From the NCBI RefSeq assembly GCF_035917675.1, contig NZ_CP109105.1, positions 62,001 through 126,000 of the forward strand: a stretch of DNA of 64,000 nt, read 5' to 3'. The notes beneath the pieces are model-generated. The model made no database searches and was not told where the DNA came from. It worked only from the letters and a program-made list of their open reading frames with translations. The position numbers and the translations under genes were made by a program. This document shows, piece by piece, positions 54,150 to 62,630 of this stretch. The first letter of the stretch is position 1; each line of letters starts with the position of its first letter. Source of the stretch: Streptomyces sp. NBC_01775. GTDB lineage: Bacteria; Actinomycetota; Actinomycetes; Streptomycetales; Streptomycetaceae.

Positions 54150-54181
54150 CCCCCGCCTGCCGAGGCCGTCGGGAACAAGGG

Positions 54182-57100
54182 TCACGTCGCACGGCGCGGC
54201 CCGTCACGGCGAGGGAAGTCCGGACGCTGCTGAGGCCCAGCGGGCGGAGCGGGACGCTGCTGCGGCGGACGGGGCTGCTGTGCACGAGCAGCCTGTTCGG
54301 CAGCGCGCCGGTCGTCCGGAAGGGTGGCACGCACACTCTGCTCGCGGCGCACCGCAGCAGCCGAATCACGCAGCTGACGGGAGCGCTCACGCATCCGACC
54401 GGCCTCGCCCGCGGCGGCCTCCGCGTCCTGACCGGCAGTGGTCCGCGCACGCGCGAGGGCCGCATCGAACTCGCCACCCGCCTCCTGCCAGTCGGCCAGC
54501 AACTGCTCATGCCGCGCGGGCTCCCCAGCCGTCACCGCAGCCTGCTCCCCGGCCTGTTCGGCCTGCGCGAGCTGTTCAGCGAGCCGCGCCGCCTGCTCCT
54601 CCAAGCGGTGCAGACGCTCCTCCAGGGCACGCCGCTCAGCACCGCGCACCGCGGGCACGCCCATGCGGTGAGTCGCTGCCAGCCGCGCGGCCGGCTCCTG
54701 GCGGTGAGCGGCGTTTTCCGCGGCCTGCCGGCGCACGGTCTCGGCCTGCTGCTGCGCAGTGCGCCACCGGTGGATGGCCTCGACCCGCGCCGCCTGAGCC
54801 GTGACCCGCTGCTCGATCCGGCCACCGGGAACCGCTTCGGCGGCCAGCCGCTGAGAGAGCGCCTCCTGTTCGGTGGCACTGCTCTCGGCAGCCCGCGCGG
54901 CCTCCAGCGCCCGGCGGTGCGCCTCCCGCAACTGCACGTCGGTGAGCCGCCCATGGGGCCTCTCCTGCCAAGGCGGAACCTGCGCGCTCGCGGCAGCCTG
55001 CTCCTCGTCGGGGGTGCCCCGCAAGGTCCGGCGGGCCAGTTCCCGCTGGGCGTCCGCTCCCCGCCGGACCCGCTCACGGTCCTCGAGCACACCGGGGGCG
55101 AGCTCGCCGAGAGTCTCACGGGCATCGGCGATCAGCTGCTCCTGGACAGCCGCCTCCTCGTGCGCCTCGGCAGCCCGCTCCGCCATTTCCCGGGCGCGTT
55201 CCGCCCGCTGGGGAGTGCCGGCGTTCCGCAGCGCCTGGGCACGGTTGGTGGCGTCCTGAGCGGCCTGCCGGGCCACTTCCCGAGCGGTCTCCGCACGCTG
55301 CAGAACAGCCAGCGCCTCCTCCACCCGCTGGACGCGATCCGCGCTGCTGCGGCCACGCCAGTCCGCCCGGCGCAGCTCCTCGCCCTCCATCTCGCCCAGC
55401 CGCTGCCCCGTTACTCCGATACCCGAACCCGCTCGCCAGGCGGTGATCGCGGCGCTGGCCGCCTCGTAGTCGGCGGCAGCCACCGGATCAGCGGGCCGCT
55501 CCCCCAGCGCGACACTCTCGTGCCCGAAATCCCACAGCCTGCGGTACGTGTACGCCGCCCACGCCGCCCGGTCCCACAGCTTCCGCGCCGCCTCGTCCGC
55601 ACCCGGACGCGGGCCCAAAGTGTCGAGCCAGACGGGGGCCCCGGCCGCCAGCTCCTCAGCCGCCCCGGCAGGATCGTCGAGAGGCTGCGCGGCGCGCCAC
55701 ACACCGCGCAGAGCCGCGTCCATGCCCCCGGCGGAAGGGGCCGGCCCGGTGGGGGCAGGCCCGTCATGACCGGCCAGATCGCGGTAGACAGCTGCTGCGA
55801 TCAGCCGCTCTTCCCAGACCGCCGCCTCCTGCGCACCGGCGGGCCGAGGACCATGGACGGCGGCCCACCCCTGGCCCGCCTCGGCGTCGAGCTGGGCAGC
55901 TTCGCCCAGCTGAGCGGCGCGCACGCGCGCGGCGGCTGCCAGCTCCCGGGCCGCCTGAACGGTCTGCGGATCGTCGCCCGGCTCCGCCTCCGGCAGCACC
56001 AGCCCGAGCGCCGCCAGCGGGTCGTCGCCCGGTACCGGAACAGAGGTGAGCAGCTGAGGTGCCGTGGCCGGGCGAGGCGCGTCCTGCGCACGCTCGAAGT
56101 CCTCCGGGGACCCCTCGTCCGCGTCGACGGCCCGGGCGTTGCGCGCGTGCACGACAGCGGCGATGTCCCGCACCAGAGTGCCGTCGCCGTCGAGGAAGTC
56201 CCGCTGACGCCAGGTCGTCTCCAGCAGCCGGTCGGTGTCGAATCCGTCATCGGCCAGCTGCCCCAGTTGGGCGCGCAGCGCGGGCCAGGCAGGCGCCGAG
56301 AGCAACTGCTGAGCGGCCTCCTGGCCAAGAAGAGCGACCACCGCATGACGGGCCCGGTCGTCGGCGATCTGGTCGAGAACGAAAGCCAGCCGGCCCGTGT
56401 GAGTGCGCACCGAGCAGGCCGCTTCCTCGCTGCGGCGCGCAGTCATGGTGGCCGACTGCTGGGTGCCGTCCCGGCGCAGCACGGCCTGCCAGACCTGGCG
56501 GTGCGTCAGCCGCTCACCGGGCTCACCGGTCTCCGGATCGCCCGGCTTGACCGTGACGAGATACGCGTGGTTGGCCCAGCGGCCACGGGTCAGTGCCGGG
56601 TAGGCACCGTTGCGGTCCATGGAGCTGTCGAACAAGGCGTGACCCGAGTCGACAGTCAGGCCCTGTGCGCGGTCCTTGGTGACCGCGTAACCGAGCTCCA
56701 CCGCCTCACCGACATAGGCGGCGGGCAGCGTGACCCGGCGGCCGGTGCGGTCGTGCACGGCGGTGATACCGCCGCCACCCTCGACAGCCTCCACCGTCCA
56801 GGTGTCTCCGTTGCGCACCCACTGACGGCCGTCGTGAGTGCGCAACCGCCGGTCGTTGGCGCGGGTGACAACCCGGTCTCCGGCCCCTGCCCGGTTGCCG
56901 TCCCCCAGGTCGGCCTCGACGCCGGTGTCGACCTCGCCACGGGCCGCCAGGTCGCTGCGTGCGCGCTCGTTCAACTGCGCAACGAGCGCGTTGTTGGAGG
57001 CGATCATCACCGAGTTCATGCCGTCTGCGGTGTCCTGCCGCCAGGCGGTGTAGACGGCGTCGAGCATGGCATCGGCACTGCCGTGCCGGATCCGGCCGCG

Positions 57101-59242
57101 CTGCGCATAGACGTCGAAAGAGGCGTCCGCATCGCCGCGCGAGACCGCCGCCGCGGCCTCGACTTCCCAGTGACGCACCGTCTTGTCGGCGTCCCGGAAA
57201 CGGCGCACCTCGGACAGATACTGCGCACCCGCATCCGCCTCGATCAGCGCGAGGGCACCACCCACACCCGGCGAGCCCAGCTGACGCGGATCACCGACCA
57301 GCAGCAGCCGGCCACCGACGGCTTCGACCTGCTCCGCCAGCGCGCGCAGATCAGGTGTGGACGCCTGGCCCGCCTCGTCGACGATGACGATCTGCCCCGG
57401 CCTCAAAGACCACTGAGAGCCGCTGTTCCGCTCACTCATGTAGCGCCAGCGGGCGATGTTCTCCGCCCGGATCCCGGCTTCCTCGGCGAGGTTGTCGGCC
57501 TGCACCTGACCACCCGCCAGACCCAGCACGGGGAGCCCGTGCGCGTCCGCGGCCTCCCGCACCAGCCGCATAATGGTGGTCTTCCCCGTGCCAGCAGGAC
57601 CGATGACCGCCCCCACCCGCACATCCGAACCCAGCAGGTTCCGCACGACCTGGCGCTGCTCCGTGCTGGGGGTGAAACCGCGCTCCTCATCCCCCGCGGC
57701 GATCGCCGCATCCACCTGCTCGGTGCTCAGAATCCGCACCGACGCCGGCCGGATCGCCGCCTCCACCAGCTCCTGTTCGGCGGCCAGGATTCCGTGCGAC
57801 GTGAAGACCTGACCGGTGGCGACCGGCTCGAAAAGGGAGGAGCCATCGGCCCGGCGGAAGCGCTCCGGAAGCGCCACGGCGTCCGGCGCGTCCAGGCGCT
57901 CACACAGGTCCGGATCGAGCAGTGCGTCCGTGGCACGCTCCACCGTTTCCGCGAACGCGGCGTCACTCAGACGCACGTGCCAGCCCGTCTCCACGAGCTG
58001 CCGGTAGATCTCGGCAGCCGCGTTGGAACGCGTCCACTGCGCACGCTGCCCCTCCAGAACGCGCAGTGCCCGAGCGGGTACATCGGACAGCGGAACGTCC
58101 GCCCGCGAAGCGGTTCCCGCCGCCTCCCGGGAGACATCCATCGCGTGCTGCAGCAGTGCATCAGGGTGCTCGATGCCCATCTCCCGGGCCTGCTCGATCC
58201 ACCGTTCGCGCTCTTCCTCGACGGCGGTCCGCTCCTTGTCCGGACGGACTGCCAAAGTGGCGGCCTGAGCCAGCTTGTACTCCTCCGCACGGGACGGCTC
58301 ACGCCCCTCCCGGACCCTGAAATCACCGGTCATGGAGGCCAGTGCGGCCTCGGTCGCACTGTGGCGCTTCGAGAAGCCCCGGACCACATCATCGTCCACC
58401 CCGAGGAACTCCCGCACCGGCCGGCGGGCGGGGCGCAGCGAGTTCTGCCGGACCTCCGCGAGAACCCCGTACACCGCCGCCATCCCCCGCTCCGTCTCCG
58501 CGGTGTACATCTCGGAGAACTCCACCAGGCGGGCGTGCAACGGCCGGGCGTCGAGCGCCAGCCAGCGCCCGTCCTCGGTGCGGATCTTCGAGCTGACCCC
58601 CAGATGCCGATGGAAATCCGGATCGCCGGCACGTGAACTGCGATGGGAGAAGACCGCGCCGATGAACCCCTGGCCGGGCACCTGAACCTGTGCTGCCGCA
58701 GTCGGCCCGACCCGCGTCCAGCACGCCTCCTTCTCGATAAGCGCGAAGACCTTCTCGAACGCCGCGCGCTCCACCGCTTCCAGCCGTGCGCGCTGCTCGT
58801 CATCGGCCATGGCCCACAGCACGGAGAAGCTTTTGACGGGCGAGAAGACCATCTCCCAGCCCGCCCGCGCCGTCCGGTTCCCCTCCCGATCCGCCTTGGC
58901 CCGCAGCTGCTGACGGCGGGCTTCGGATGCCTCCGGCTCCCCCTTCAGGTACTTCGCGTACAGCTCGTCGGCCGGCGTGTAGCGAGGCCAGGCCCGGCCC
59001 ATCCGTTGTCCGCTGACAGGGTCCACGGCATCTCTGAAGATCGCGTCGGCATCCTCCTGGGTGACCGTTCCTGACAGCCCGAGTGCCGCCGCCTCGGCCC
59101 CCATCCACTCACCCGGAGTGTCCCCGCCCTCGGTCCAGTGGTCGGGGAGACCCTTCAAAGTGGCCTTTACATCGTCACCGGAAACGGTACGCATCAGATA
59201 GGCGATACCGGACCCCGCCGATATCGGATGCAGCGTGATCAC
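54182..59242 (-). CDS. MobF-type relaxase-helicase (TraA-like)
   Basis: The 1686-residue protein starts at GTG 59242 (VITLHPISAGSGIAYLMR). An N-terminal relaxase domain has a candidate nicking Tyr15 and the metal-binding His motif FHRHLGVSS with His211 and His213. A RecD/TraI-type helicase follows, with Walker A GPAGTGKTT at about 548-556 and IVIVDEAGQASTPDLRAL downstream. The C-terminal 550 residues are a long Ala/Glu/Gln/Arg-rich coiled coil. Relaxases nick oriT, stay bound to the 5' end and unwind the strand for transfer. It is on the strand opposite to the transfer operon and reads away from the inverted repeat at 59366. Confidence 0.92.
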   Translation of the reverse strand: MITLHPISAGSGIAYLMRTVSGDDVKATLKGLPDHWTEGGDTPGEWMGAEAAALGLSGTVTQEDADAIFRDAVDPVSGQRMGRAWPRYTPADELYAKYLKGEPEASEARRQQLRAKADREGNRTARAGWEMVFSPVKSFSVLWAMADDEQRARLEAVERAAFEKVFALIEKEACWTRVGPTAAAQVQVPGQGFIGAVFSHRSSRAGDPDFHRHLGVSSKIRTEDGRWLALDARPLHARLVEFSEMYTAETERGMAAVYGVLAEVRQNSLRPARRPVREFLGVDDDVVRGFSKRHSATEAALASMTGDFRVREGREPSRAEEYKLAQAATLAVRPDKERTAVEEERERWIEQAREMGIEHPDALLQHAMDVSREAAGTASRADVPLSDVPARALRVLEGQRAQWTRSNAAAEIYRQLVETGWHVRLSDAAFAETVERATDALLDPDLCERLDAPDAVALPERFRRADGSSLFEPVATGQVFTSHGILAAEQELVEAAIRPASVRILSTEQVDAAIAAGDEERGFTPSTEQRQVVRNLLGSDVRVGAVIGPAGTGKTTIMRLVREAADAHGLPVLGLAGGQVQADNLAEEAGIRAENIARWRYMSERNSGSQWSLRPGQIVIVDEAGQASTPDLRALAEQVEAVGGRLLLVGDPRQLGSPGVGGALALIEADAGAQYLSEVRRFRDADKTVRHWEVEAAAAVSRGDADASFDVYAQRGRIRHGSADAMLDAVYTAWRQDTADGMNSVMIASNNALVAQLNERARSDLAARGEVDTGVEADLGDGNRAGAGDRVVTRANDRRLRTHDGRQWVRNGDTWTVEAVEGGGGITAVHDRTGRRVTLPAAYVGEAVELGYAVTKDRAQGLTVDSGHALFDSSMDRNGAYPALTRGRWANHAYLVTVKPGDPETGEPGERLTHRQVWQAVLRRDGTQQSATMTARRSEEAACSVRTHTGRLAFVLDQIADDRARHAVVALLGQEAAQQLLSAPAWPALRAQLGQLADDGFDTDRLLETTWRQRDFLDGDGTLVRDIAAVVHARNARAVDADEGSPEDFERAQDAPRPATAPQLLTSVPVPGDDPLAALGLVLPEAEPGDDPQTVQAARELAAAARVRAAQLGEAAQLDAEAGQGWAAVHGPRPAGAQEAAVWEERLIAAAVYRDLAGHDGPAPTGPAPSAGGMDAALRGVWRAAQPLDDPAGAAEELAAGAPVWLDTLGPRPGADEAARKLWDRAAWAAYTYRRLWDFGHESVALGERPADPVAAADYEAASAAITAWRAGSGIGVTGQRLGEMEGEELRRADWRGRSSADRVQRVEEALAVLQRAETAREVARQAAQDATNRAQALRNAGTPQRAERAREMAERAAEAHEEAAVQEQLIADARETLGELAPGVLEDRERVRRGADAQRELARRTLRGTPDEEQAAASAQVPPWQERPHGRLTDVQLREAHRRALEAARAAESSATEQEALSQRLAAEAVPGGRIEQRVTAQAARVEAIHRWRTAQQQAETVRRQAAENAAHRQEPAARLAATHRMGVPAVRGAERRALEERLHRLEEQAARLAEQLAQAEQAGEQAAVTAGEPARHEQLLADWQEAGGEFDAALARARTTAGQDAEAAAGEAGRMRERSRQLRDSAAAVRREQSVRATLPDDRRAAEQAARAQQPRPPQQRPAPPAGPQQRPDFPRRDGPRRAT

Positions 59243-59365
59243 CAGCGCCCCCGGAGCCCCGCCGCGTGCACACTGCACCGCGACGTCGGAGGAGCAAGCA
59301 GCTTCGGCACAACGGCAGTTCACAGCGCTCGGAGTCGAATAGCAAGAGGTGTGGTTCACTTTTTT

Positions 59366-59430
59366 AACGCCGTTGGCTGGCGTTGGCTCAGCTCCCCTTG
59401 GGAGCTGAGCCAACGCCAGCCAACGGCGTT
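59366..59430. repeat. Perfect 31-bp inverted repeat, candidate oriT
   Basis: Left arm 59366-59396 and right arm 59400-59430 are exact complements with a 3-base loop; each arm contains two GTTGGCT repeats three bases apart. It lies 124 bases upstream of the relaxase start and 77 bases before the divergent coiled-coil gene. A 13-bp palindrome (TGTGACGGTCACA, 59439-59451) follows. No T-run follows it in either direction, so a terminator is less likely than an origin-of-transfer or replication structure. Confidence 0.6.
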
Positions 59431-59506
59431 TCCTTGCCTGTGACGGTCACACAGACGATCAGAAGCCTCTTGTCGCGGGCGTGGTGATCGTGAAGCATGT
59501 GCGGAC

Positions 59507-59959
59507 ATGACGTCACGACACAACGAACAACTCCAGGCACGGCGCCACGCGCTGCGTGAACAGCACAAACGCGAACTGGAGGACGCCAAGCGGCGCCAGG
59601 CCGCCCAGCTCGCCTCGGTCACCACATTCGACCAGCGCATAGCCAAGCTGGAGGAAGCCCGGCGCGACCTGGCCGCGGCGGTCTCCGAAGCCGTCGCCGC
59701 CTTCGGCGGCCGGCGCGACGCCGCCGCCGCCCTCGGCCTGACCGCGGCCGAGGTGCGCGAGTACCTCAACACCCATGAACGGCACGCTGCCGCGCCCTCC
59801 GATGCCGGGCTGACCGCCGAGACGGCCGGAGCAGCCGAACCGGCCCCCGCCGCACCGGCCCAGGGCCGGGAGACACAAACCGAAGCCGACGGCGCGGCGC
59901 CGACTGCCTCACAACCCGCGCAGCCCTCGCTCAGCGGAGCTCACCCCGCGCCTCACTAG
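59507..59959 (+). CDS. Coiled-coil protein beside candidate oriT
   Basis: The 150-residue protein has an N-terminal coiled coil (residues 6-60, with KRELEDAKRRQAAQLASV), then an HTH-like segment (RRDAAAALGLTAAEVREYL, about 69-87), then a disordered acidic tail. Its position between the inverted repeat and the small-peptide units, divergent from the relaxase, suggests a relaxosome accessory DNA-binding protein; this is inference from place and shape. Confidence 0.65.
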   Translation: MTSRHNEQLQARRHALREQHKRELEDAKRRQAAQLASVTTFDQRIAKLEEARRDLAAAVSEAVAAFGGRRDAAAALGLTAAEVREYLNTHERHAAAPSDAGLTAETAGAAEPAPAAPAQGRETQTEADGAAPTASQPAQPSLSGAHPAPH

Positions 59960-60095
59960 CCGCACCCCACCAGCGCGCCGGACAAGACCTCTCCTGAAAC
60001 GCTCGGGAGCGACGGCCACGGACTTTCGAGCAACCCCACGGATGTCACCGGCCCCGTCGGCGCACTCCGCGAATGCGCTCCGCATACACACCAAG

Positions 60096-60131
60096 AGCCC
60101 CGGTACCGCCGGAGTCGGCGGTACCGGGGCT
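60096..60131 (-). terminator. Hairpin terminator of small gene
   Basis: Perfect 16-bp stem (AGCCCCGGTACCGCCG and complement) with a 4-base loop, 20 bases beyond the stop of the 50-aa gene. Confidence 0.7.
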
Positions 60132-60150
60132 CACCCGGTAGCGGTTACCG

Positions 60151-60303
60151 CTACTTGCGGTCCCCCTCGTCCTTCACGTGCGTGGGCTCGCTCTCGGTGC
60201 CCGTGTGCCCGGCGTCGGGCGCGTTCACCTCCGCAGCGGGCGCGTTCCCCTCCGCTTTGTGCAGCTCCTTGTCCGCGTGGGGGGTCGCACTCCTCAGATT
60301 CAT
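60151..60303 (-). CDS. Small acidic peptide, 50 aa
   Basis: ATG 60303 follows GAGAAGGAG at the optimal distance. The 50 residues are hydrophilic and acidic with no cysteine or aromatic residue, and no signal peptide. It ends in THVKDEGDRK. It could be a structural or signal peptide, or the front of a peptide-modification system, but nothing modifying is nearby. It shares its leader with the next two units, which strongly supports it being a real gene. Confidence 0.55.
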   Translation of the reverse strand: MNLRSATPHADKELHKAEGNAPAAEVNAPDAGHTGTESEPTHVKDEGDRK

Positions 60304-60322
60304 GGTGCTCTCCTTCTCGTGT

Positions 60323-60515
60323 GTGCCGGGCGGTGGCCTCGGGGAGCCCCGGGGTGGGCCGTGTTCGGCCCTGCCCGACGCAGCCGATCAGCGGTGGGAG
60401 CGGGGTGGGGGCAAACCCGCTTTTGGTTTGCGGCCACCCCGCTCCCACCGCAGGCTGCAAGCGGCGGGCAGGGCCGAACACGACCCACCCCACCGCCGAG
60501 GCCACCGCCCGGCAC
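60323..60515. repeat. Long hairpin element, copy 1
   Basis: A nearly continuous, imperfect inverted repeat about 190 bases long centred on GCAAACCCGCTTTTGGTTTGC. The outer arms (GGGCCGTGTTCGGCCCTGCC and its near complement) and middle arms (GGTGGGAGCGGGGTGG) pair across it. It ends about 20 bases before the start of the 50-aa gene. Related copies lie at 61145 and 62088. Confidence 0.75.
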
Positions 60516-60890
60516 CCGACCAGGAGACCAGCCGGAAGACGGAAGAACACCGACGGAAACCGGAAGAGACAAACAGCCGCAGAGGCCCGGAGCTCCCACG
60601 AAACGCGGCACCTACCGGAGCCCCGTGCGCCTCCGGCTGAAGCAACGACATCGCGAGGAACACGTCCGCAGAACCCTCAGGCCGGGCCGCCGCGTTCACA
60701 CAGCGGGCCGCCACGCTCCCGGGGCCGGAGAATGGCACGCCGCCTCTGCGCCTCTTCCGCACACGCCGACCGCAACAAAACTCCCGCGCCGCGCGGTCAG
60801 CACCGACAGGCCCCCCACCAACTCGACTTCACCCCCCGTCGGCGTACGTCTCCCCGCACACTCCCGCGCGGAGAAGAACCAACACGAGAA
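60516..60890. other. Spacer between peptide units
   Basis: About 375 bases with no gene I can support. It probably contains the promoter of the 50-aa gene on its left side and the end of the next unit on the right. Confidence 0.4.
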
Positions 60891-60925
60891 GGCCCCGGCG
60901 CCGCCGTGATGGCGGCACCGGGGCC
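60891..60925 (-). terminator. Hairpin terminator of second peptide
   Basis: A 15-bp stem with a single mismatch (GGCCCCGGCGCCGCC / GGCGGCACCGGGGCC), 5-base loop, 23 bases beyond the stop of the 58-aa gene. Confidence 0.65.
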
Positions 60926-60948
60926 AGCTATCGCCGACCTTACCGGCC

Positions 60949-61125
60949 TCAGGTGTTCTCGCTGGGGAGAACCGGCGCGCGCCCCTCCGCCGCGATGCCG
61001 AACGCTATCGCGCGTTCTTCGGCCTCGTCCGACTTGGCGTTGACGGGGGCGACAGGATCAATGCTGAGGCCGAGACGGTCCATCACGGCGCTGACGGGCT
61101 CTGGATCCTTCTGCGTGTTCGACAT
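60949..61125 (-). CDS. Small peptide, 58 aa
   Basis: ATG 61125 follows GAGAAGGAG, as in the first peptide. The product is acidic in the middle (VNAKSDEAEERAIAFGIA) and contains a MDRLGLSIDPVAPV stretch. There is no signal or membrane segment and no cysteine. The preceding DNA is the second long-hairpin element. Function unknown. Confidence 0.55.
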   Translation of the reverse strand: MSNTQKDPEPVSAVMDRLGLSIDPVAPVNAKSDEAEERAIAFGIAAEGRAPVLPSENT

Positions 61126-61144
61126 GGTGCACTCCTTCTCGGCA

Positions 61145-61339
61145 GTGCCGGGCGGTGCCTCCGTCGTGAGGGAGGGGGTCCGTGGTGGGCCCTGTCCGGC
61201 GCAGCCGATCCGCGCCAGGGGTGGGGTGGGGGCAAACCGCTTTTTGGTTTGCCAGCGCCCCACCCCTGGGGCAGGCTGCAAGCGGCGGACAGGGACCTCC
61301 ACGGACCCCCTGGCCGACGGCCGATACCACCCACGCACC
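61145..61339. repeat. Long hairpin element, copy 2
   Basis: Same organisation as copy 1: outer arms CCTCCGTCGTGAGGGAGGGG with GGACCCCCTGGCCGACGG, middle arms GGTGGGCCCTGTCCGGCGCA and CGGCGGACAGGGACC, inner arms CAGGGGTGGGGTGGGGGCAAACC and GGTTTGCCAGCGCCCCACCCCTGG in pieces. It is closer to copy 3 than to copy 1. It ends 20 bases before the 58-aa gene. Confidence 0.75.
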
Positions 61340-61682
61340 AGCGAGAAGGAGCGAGACGGAAGCCGCGGAAGCTGCAGCGTGGAAAACGGCAGAACGCAAC
61401 GACGAAATCAGCCGCCGGGGCCCACCCACGCAACCGCGAGACGGTGCAGCATGCCCGGCCAGAACATCAGCCGGAACGCCAGCCGGATACTCGCGCGGCA
61501 CAATGACGCGACTCCGTACCCAGCGCCCCCTCTCACCACCGGACACACGAGCCGAGGATCAAGTTCAGGATCCAGCAGAAGAAAACCGACGATGCCGAAC
61601 CGGCCCCGGCAGCACCACGCGTCCGCACACAGAAAACGGCCCCGGCGCCCTGCGGCACCCGGGCCGAACACCGATCCGTCAG
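61340..61682. other. Spacer between units two and three
   Basis: About 340 bases, no gene recognised. The part 61597-61735 is closely similar to 62817-62962, i.e. the ends of two paralogous membrane-protein units. Confidence 0.4.
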
Positions 61683-61708
61683 CTGTTGCCCACGGAAGGA
61701 GGCAACAG
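61683..61708 (-). terminator. Hairpin terminator, mini-MFS unit
   Basis: CTGTTGCC / GGCAACAG stem with a 10-base loop, 28 bases past the stop of the 110-aa gene; the same element (stem TCGGGCTGTTGC) ends the MFS gene at 62907-62942. Confidence 0.65.
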
Positions 61709-61735
61709 CCTGACACCCACCGCGTCGCCCCCCCC

Positions 61736-62068
61736 TTACTGGGACGCCTCGTACAGACGACGGGCCTCACGAGCCTCCAAGGCGAGCCAGCTCACGACCC
61801 TCCGGTACAGCAGCCCCCTCACCGCGACGTACAGCATCCAGAACCCAATCAGCGGCACGATCAGCTCGTGGTCCACGAGTCCCAACCCCATGGAAAGGGT
61901 GGCGCCACCAACGGTCAAGACATCCATGAGGAGCCACCCCACAACGAACCTGACGAGCTCCTTGTCACTGCGGATGTAGCCGATCACTTCGCCGAGACTC
62001 CGCCAATACCCCTGCTTCGGCCGAGGCTCGCCGTTGGCGTCCGTCCACATGCCGCCCTGCTTCTCCAC
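61736..62068 (-). CDS. Miniature MFS-related membrane protein, 110 aa
   Basis: GTG 62068 follows GAGAAGGAG. The first part (QGYWRSLGEVIGYIRSDKEL) matches the central loop and start of the seventh helix of the neighbouring MFS transporter (QGYWRSLGQGIGHFRRDGLL). The last part (VPLIGFWMLYVAV ... AREARRLYEASQ) resembles its last helix and tail (VPLLAASVLYLAV). The protein thus looks like a transporter from which five helices were removed, leaving two or three membrane segments. It is in frame and well signalled, so likely expressed; it could act as a small regulatory subunit or be a decaying relic. Confidence 0.65.
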   Translation of the reverse strand: MEKQGGMWTDANGEPRPKQGYWRSLGEVIGYIRSDKELVRFVVGWLLMDVLTVGGATLSMGLGLVDHELIVPLIGFWMLYVAVRGLLYRRVVSWLALEAREARRLYEASQ

Positions 62069-62087
62069 GATGTGCTCCTTCTCGGCA

Positions 62088-62280
62088 GTGCCGGACGGTG
62101 CCTCCGTCATGAGGGAGGGGGTCCGTGGTGGGCCCTGTCCGGCGCAGCCGATCCGCGCCAGGGGTGGGGCGGGGGCAAACCGCCTTTTGGTTTGCCCCCA
62201 CCCCACCCCTGGGGCACGCTGCAAGCGGCGGACAGGGACCACCACAGACCCCCTCCCGACGGCAGGTGCCGCCGGCGCAC
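62088..62280. repeat. Long hairpin element, copy 3
   Basis: Very similar to copy 2 over its whole length (CCTCCGTCATGAGGGAGGGG, GGTGGGCCCTGTCCGGCGCA, AGGGGTGGGGCGGGGGCAAA, then GGTTTGCCCCCACC and CGGCGGACAGGGACC). The inner stem is more perfect here. It lies 20 bases upstream of the 110-aa gene. Confidence 0.75.
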
Positions 62281-62594
62281 CGTCGAGAAGGAGCAGGACG
62301 AACGAGGCGCCGGATACGGACCGAAGGCAGACGGCGCCGGGCGTGAAGCCGGGGAAGAATCGGCGCGCTGCGCGATGGCACGAAGCAGTCACGAGACAGG
62401 ACCGGAGGAAGGACGCCCCGGAAGACGGCGGCCCGTGCGCAGCCGGGGTCATCCGCATCGGTCGGCGCCGGTCCGCAGGCTCGGCCAGGACGCTCGCCCC
62501 GCCCCCGCTGTGCCGCAAACCGAGCACGCGAACGAGCACGCAAACAAGGTCCGGTGCCCGCCGAAGTAGCTCACGGGCACCCGGGGAGGGTTCG
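62281..62594. other. Spacer after third hairpin element
   Basis: About 310 bases, no gene recognised; probable promoter of the 110-aa unit lies here. Confidence 0.4.
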
Positions 62595-62630
62595 GCCGCT
62601 CAGCTGCGCATCATCGTGTAGCTGAGCGGC
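62595..62630. terminator. Hairpin in spacer
   Basis: GCCGCTCAGCT / AGCTGAGCGGC, an 11-bp perfect stem with a 14-base loop. It may end a transcript reading from the right; no gene with that end is recognised. Confidence 0.45.

Noticed and set aside
53108..58636. Very long plus-strand open frame (1842 codons) opposite the relaxase
   Set aside because: It is the antisense shadow of the relaxase gene; composition is Arg/Gly/Pro/Leu-rich without domains, as expected in high-GC DNA.
59366..59430. Inverted repeat as rho-independent terminator
   Set aside because: No T-run follows in either orientation (a T-run precedes it on the plus strand) and it lies upstream of both flanking genes.
60323..62280. 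CRISPR array or telomere
   Set aside because: The three copies are about 800-950 bases apart with genes between them, and each is a single long palindrome rather than short direct repeats. The window does not end there and typical telomere GC-loop palindromes were not recognised.
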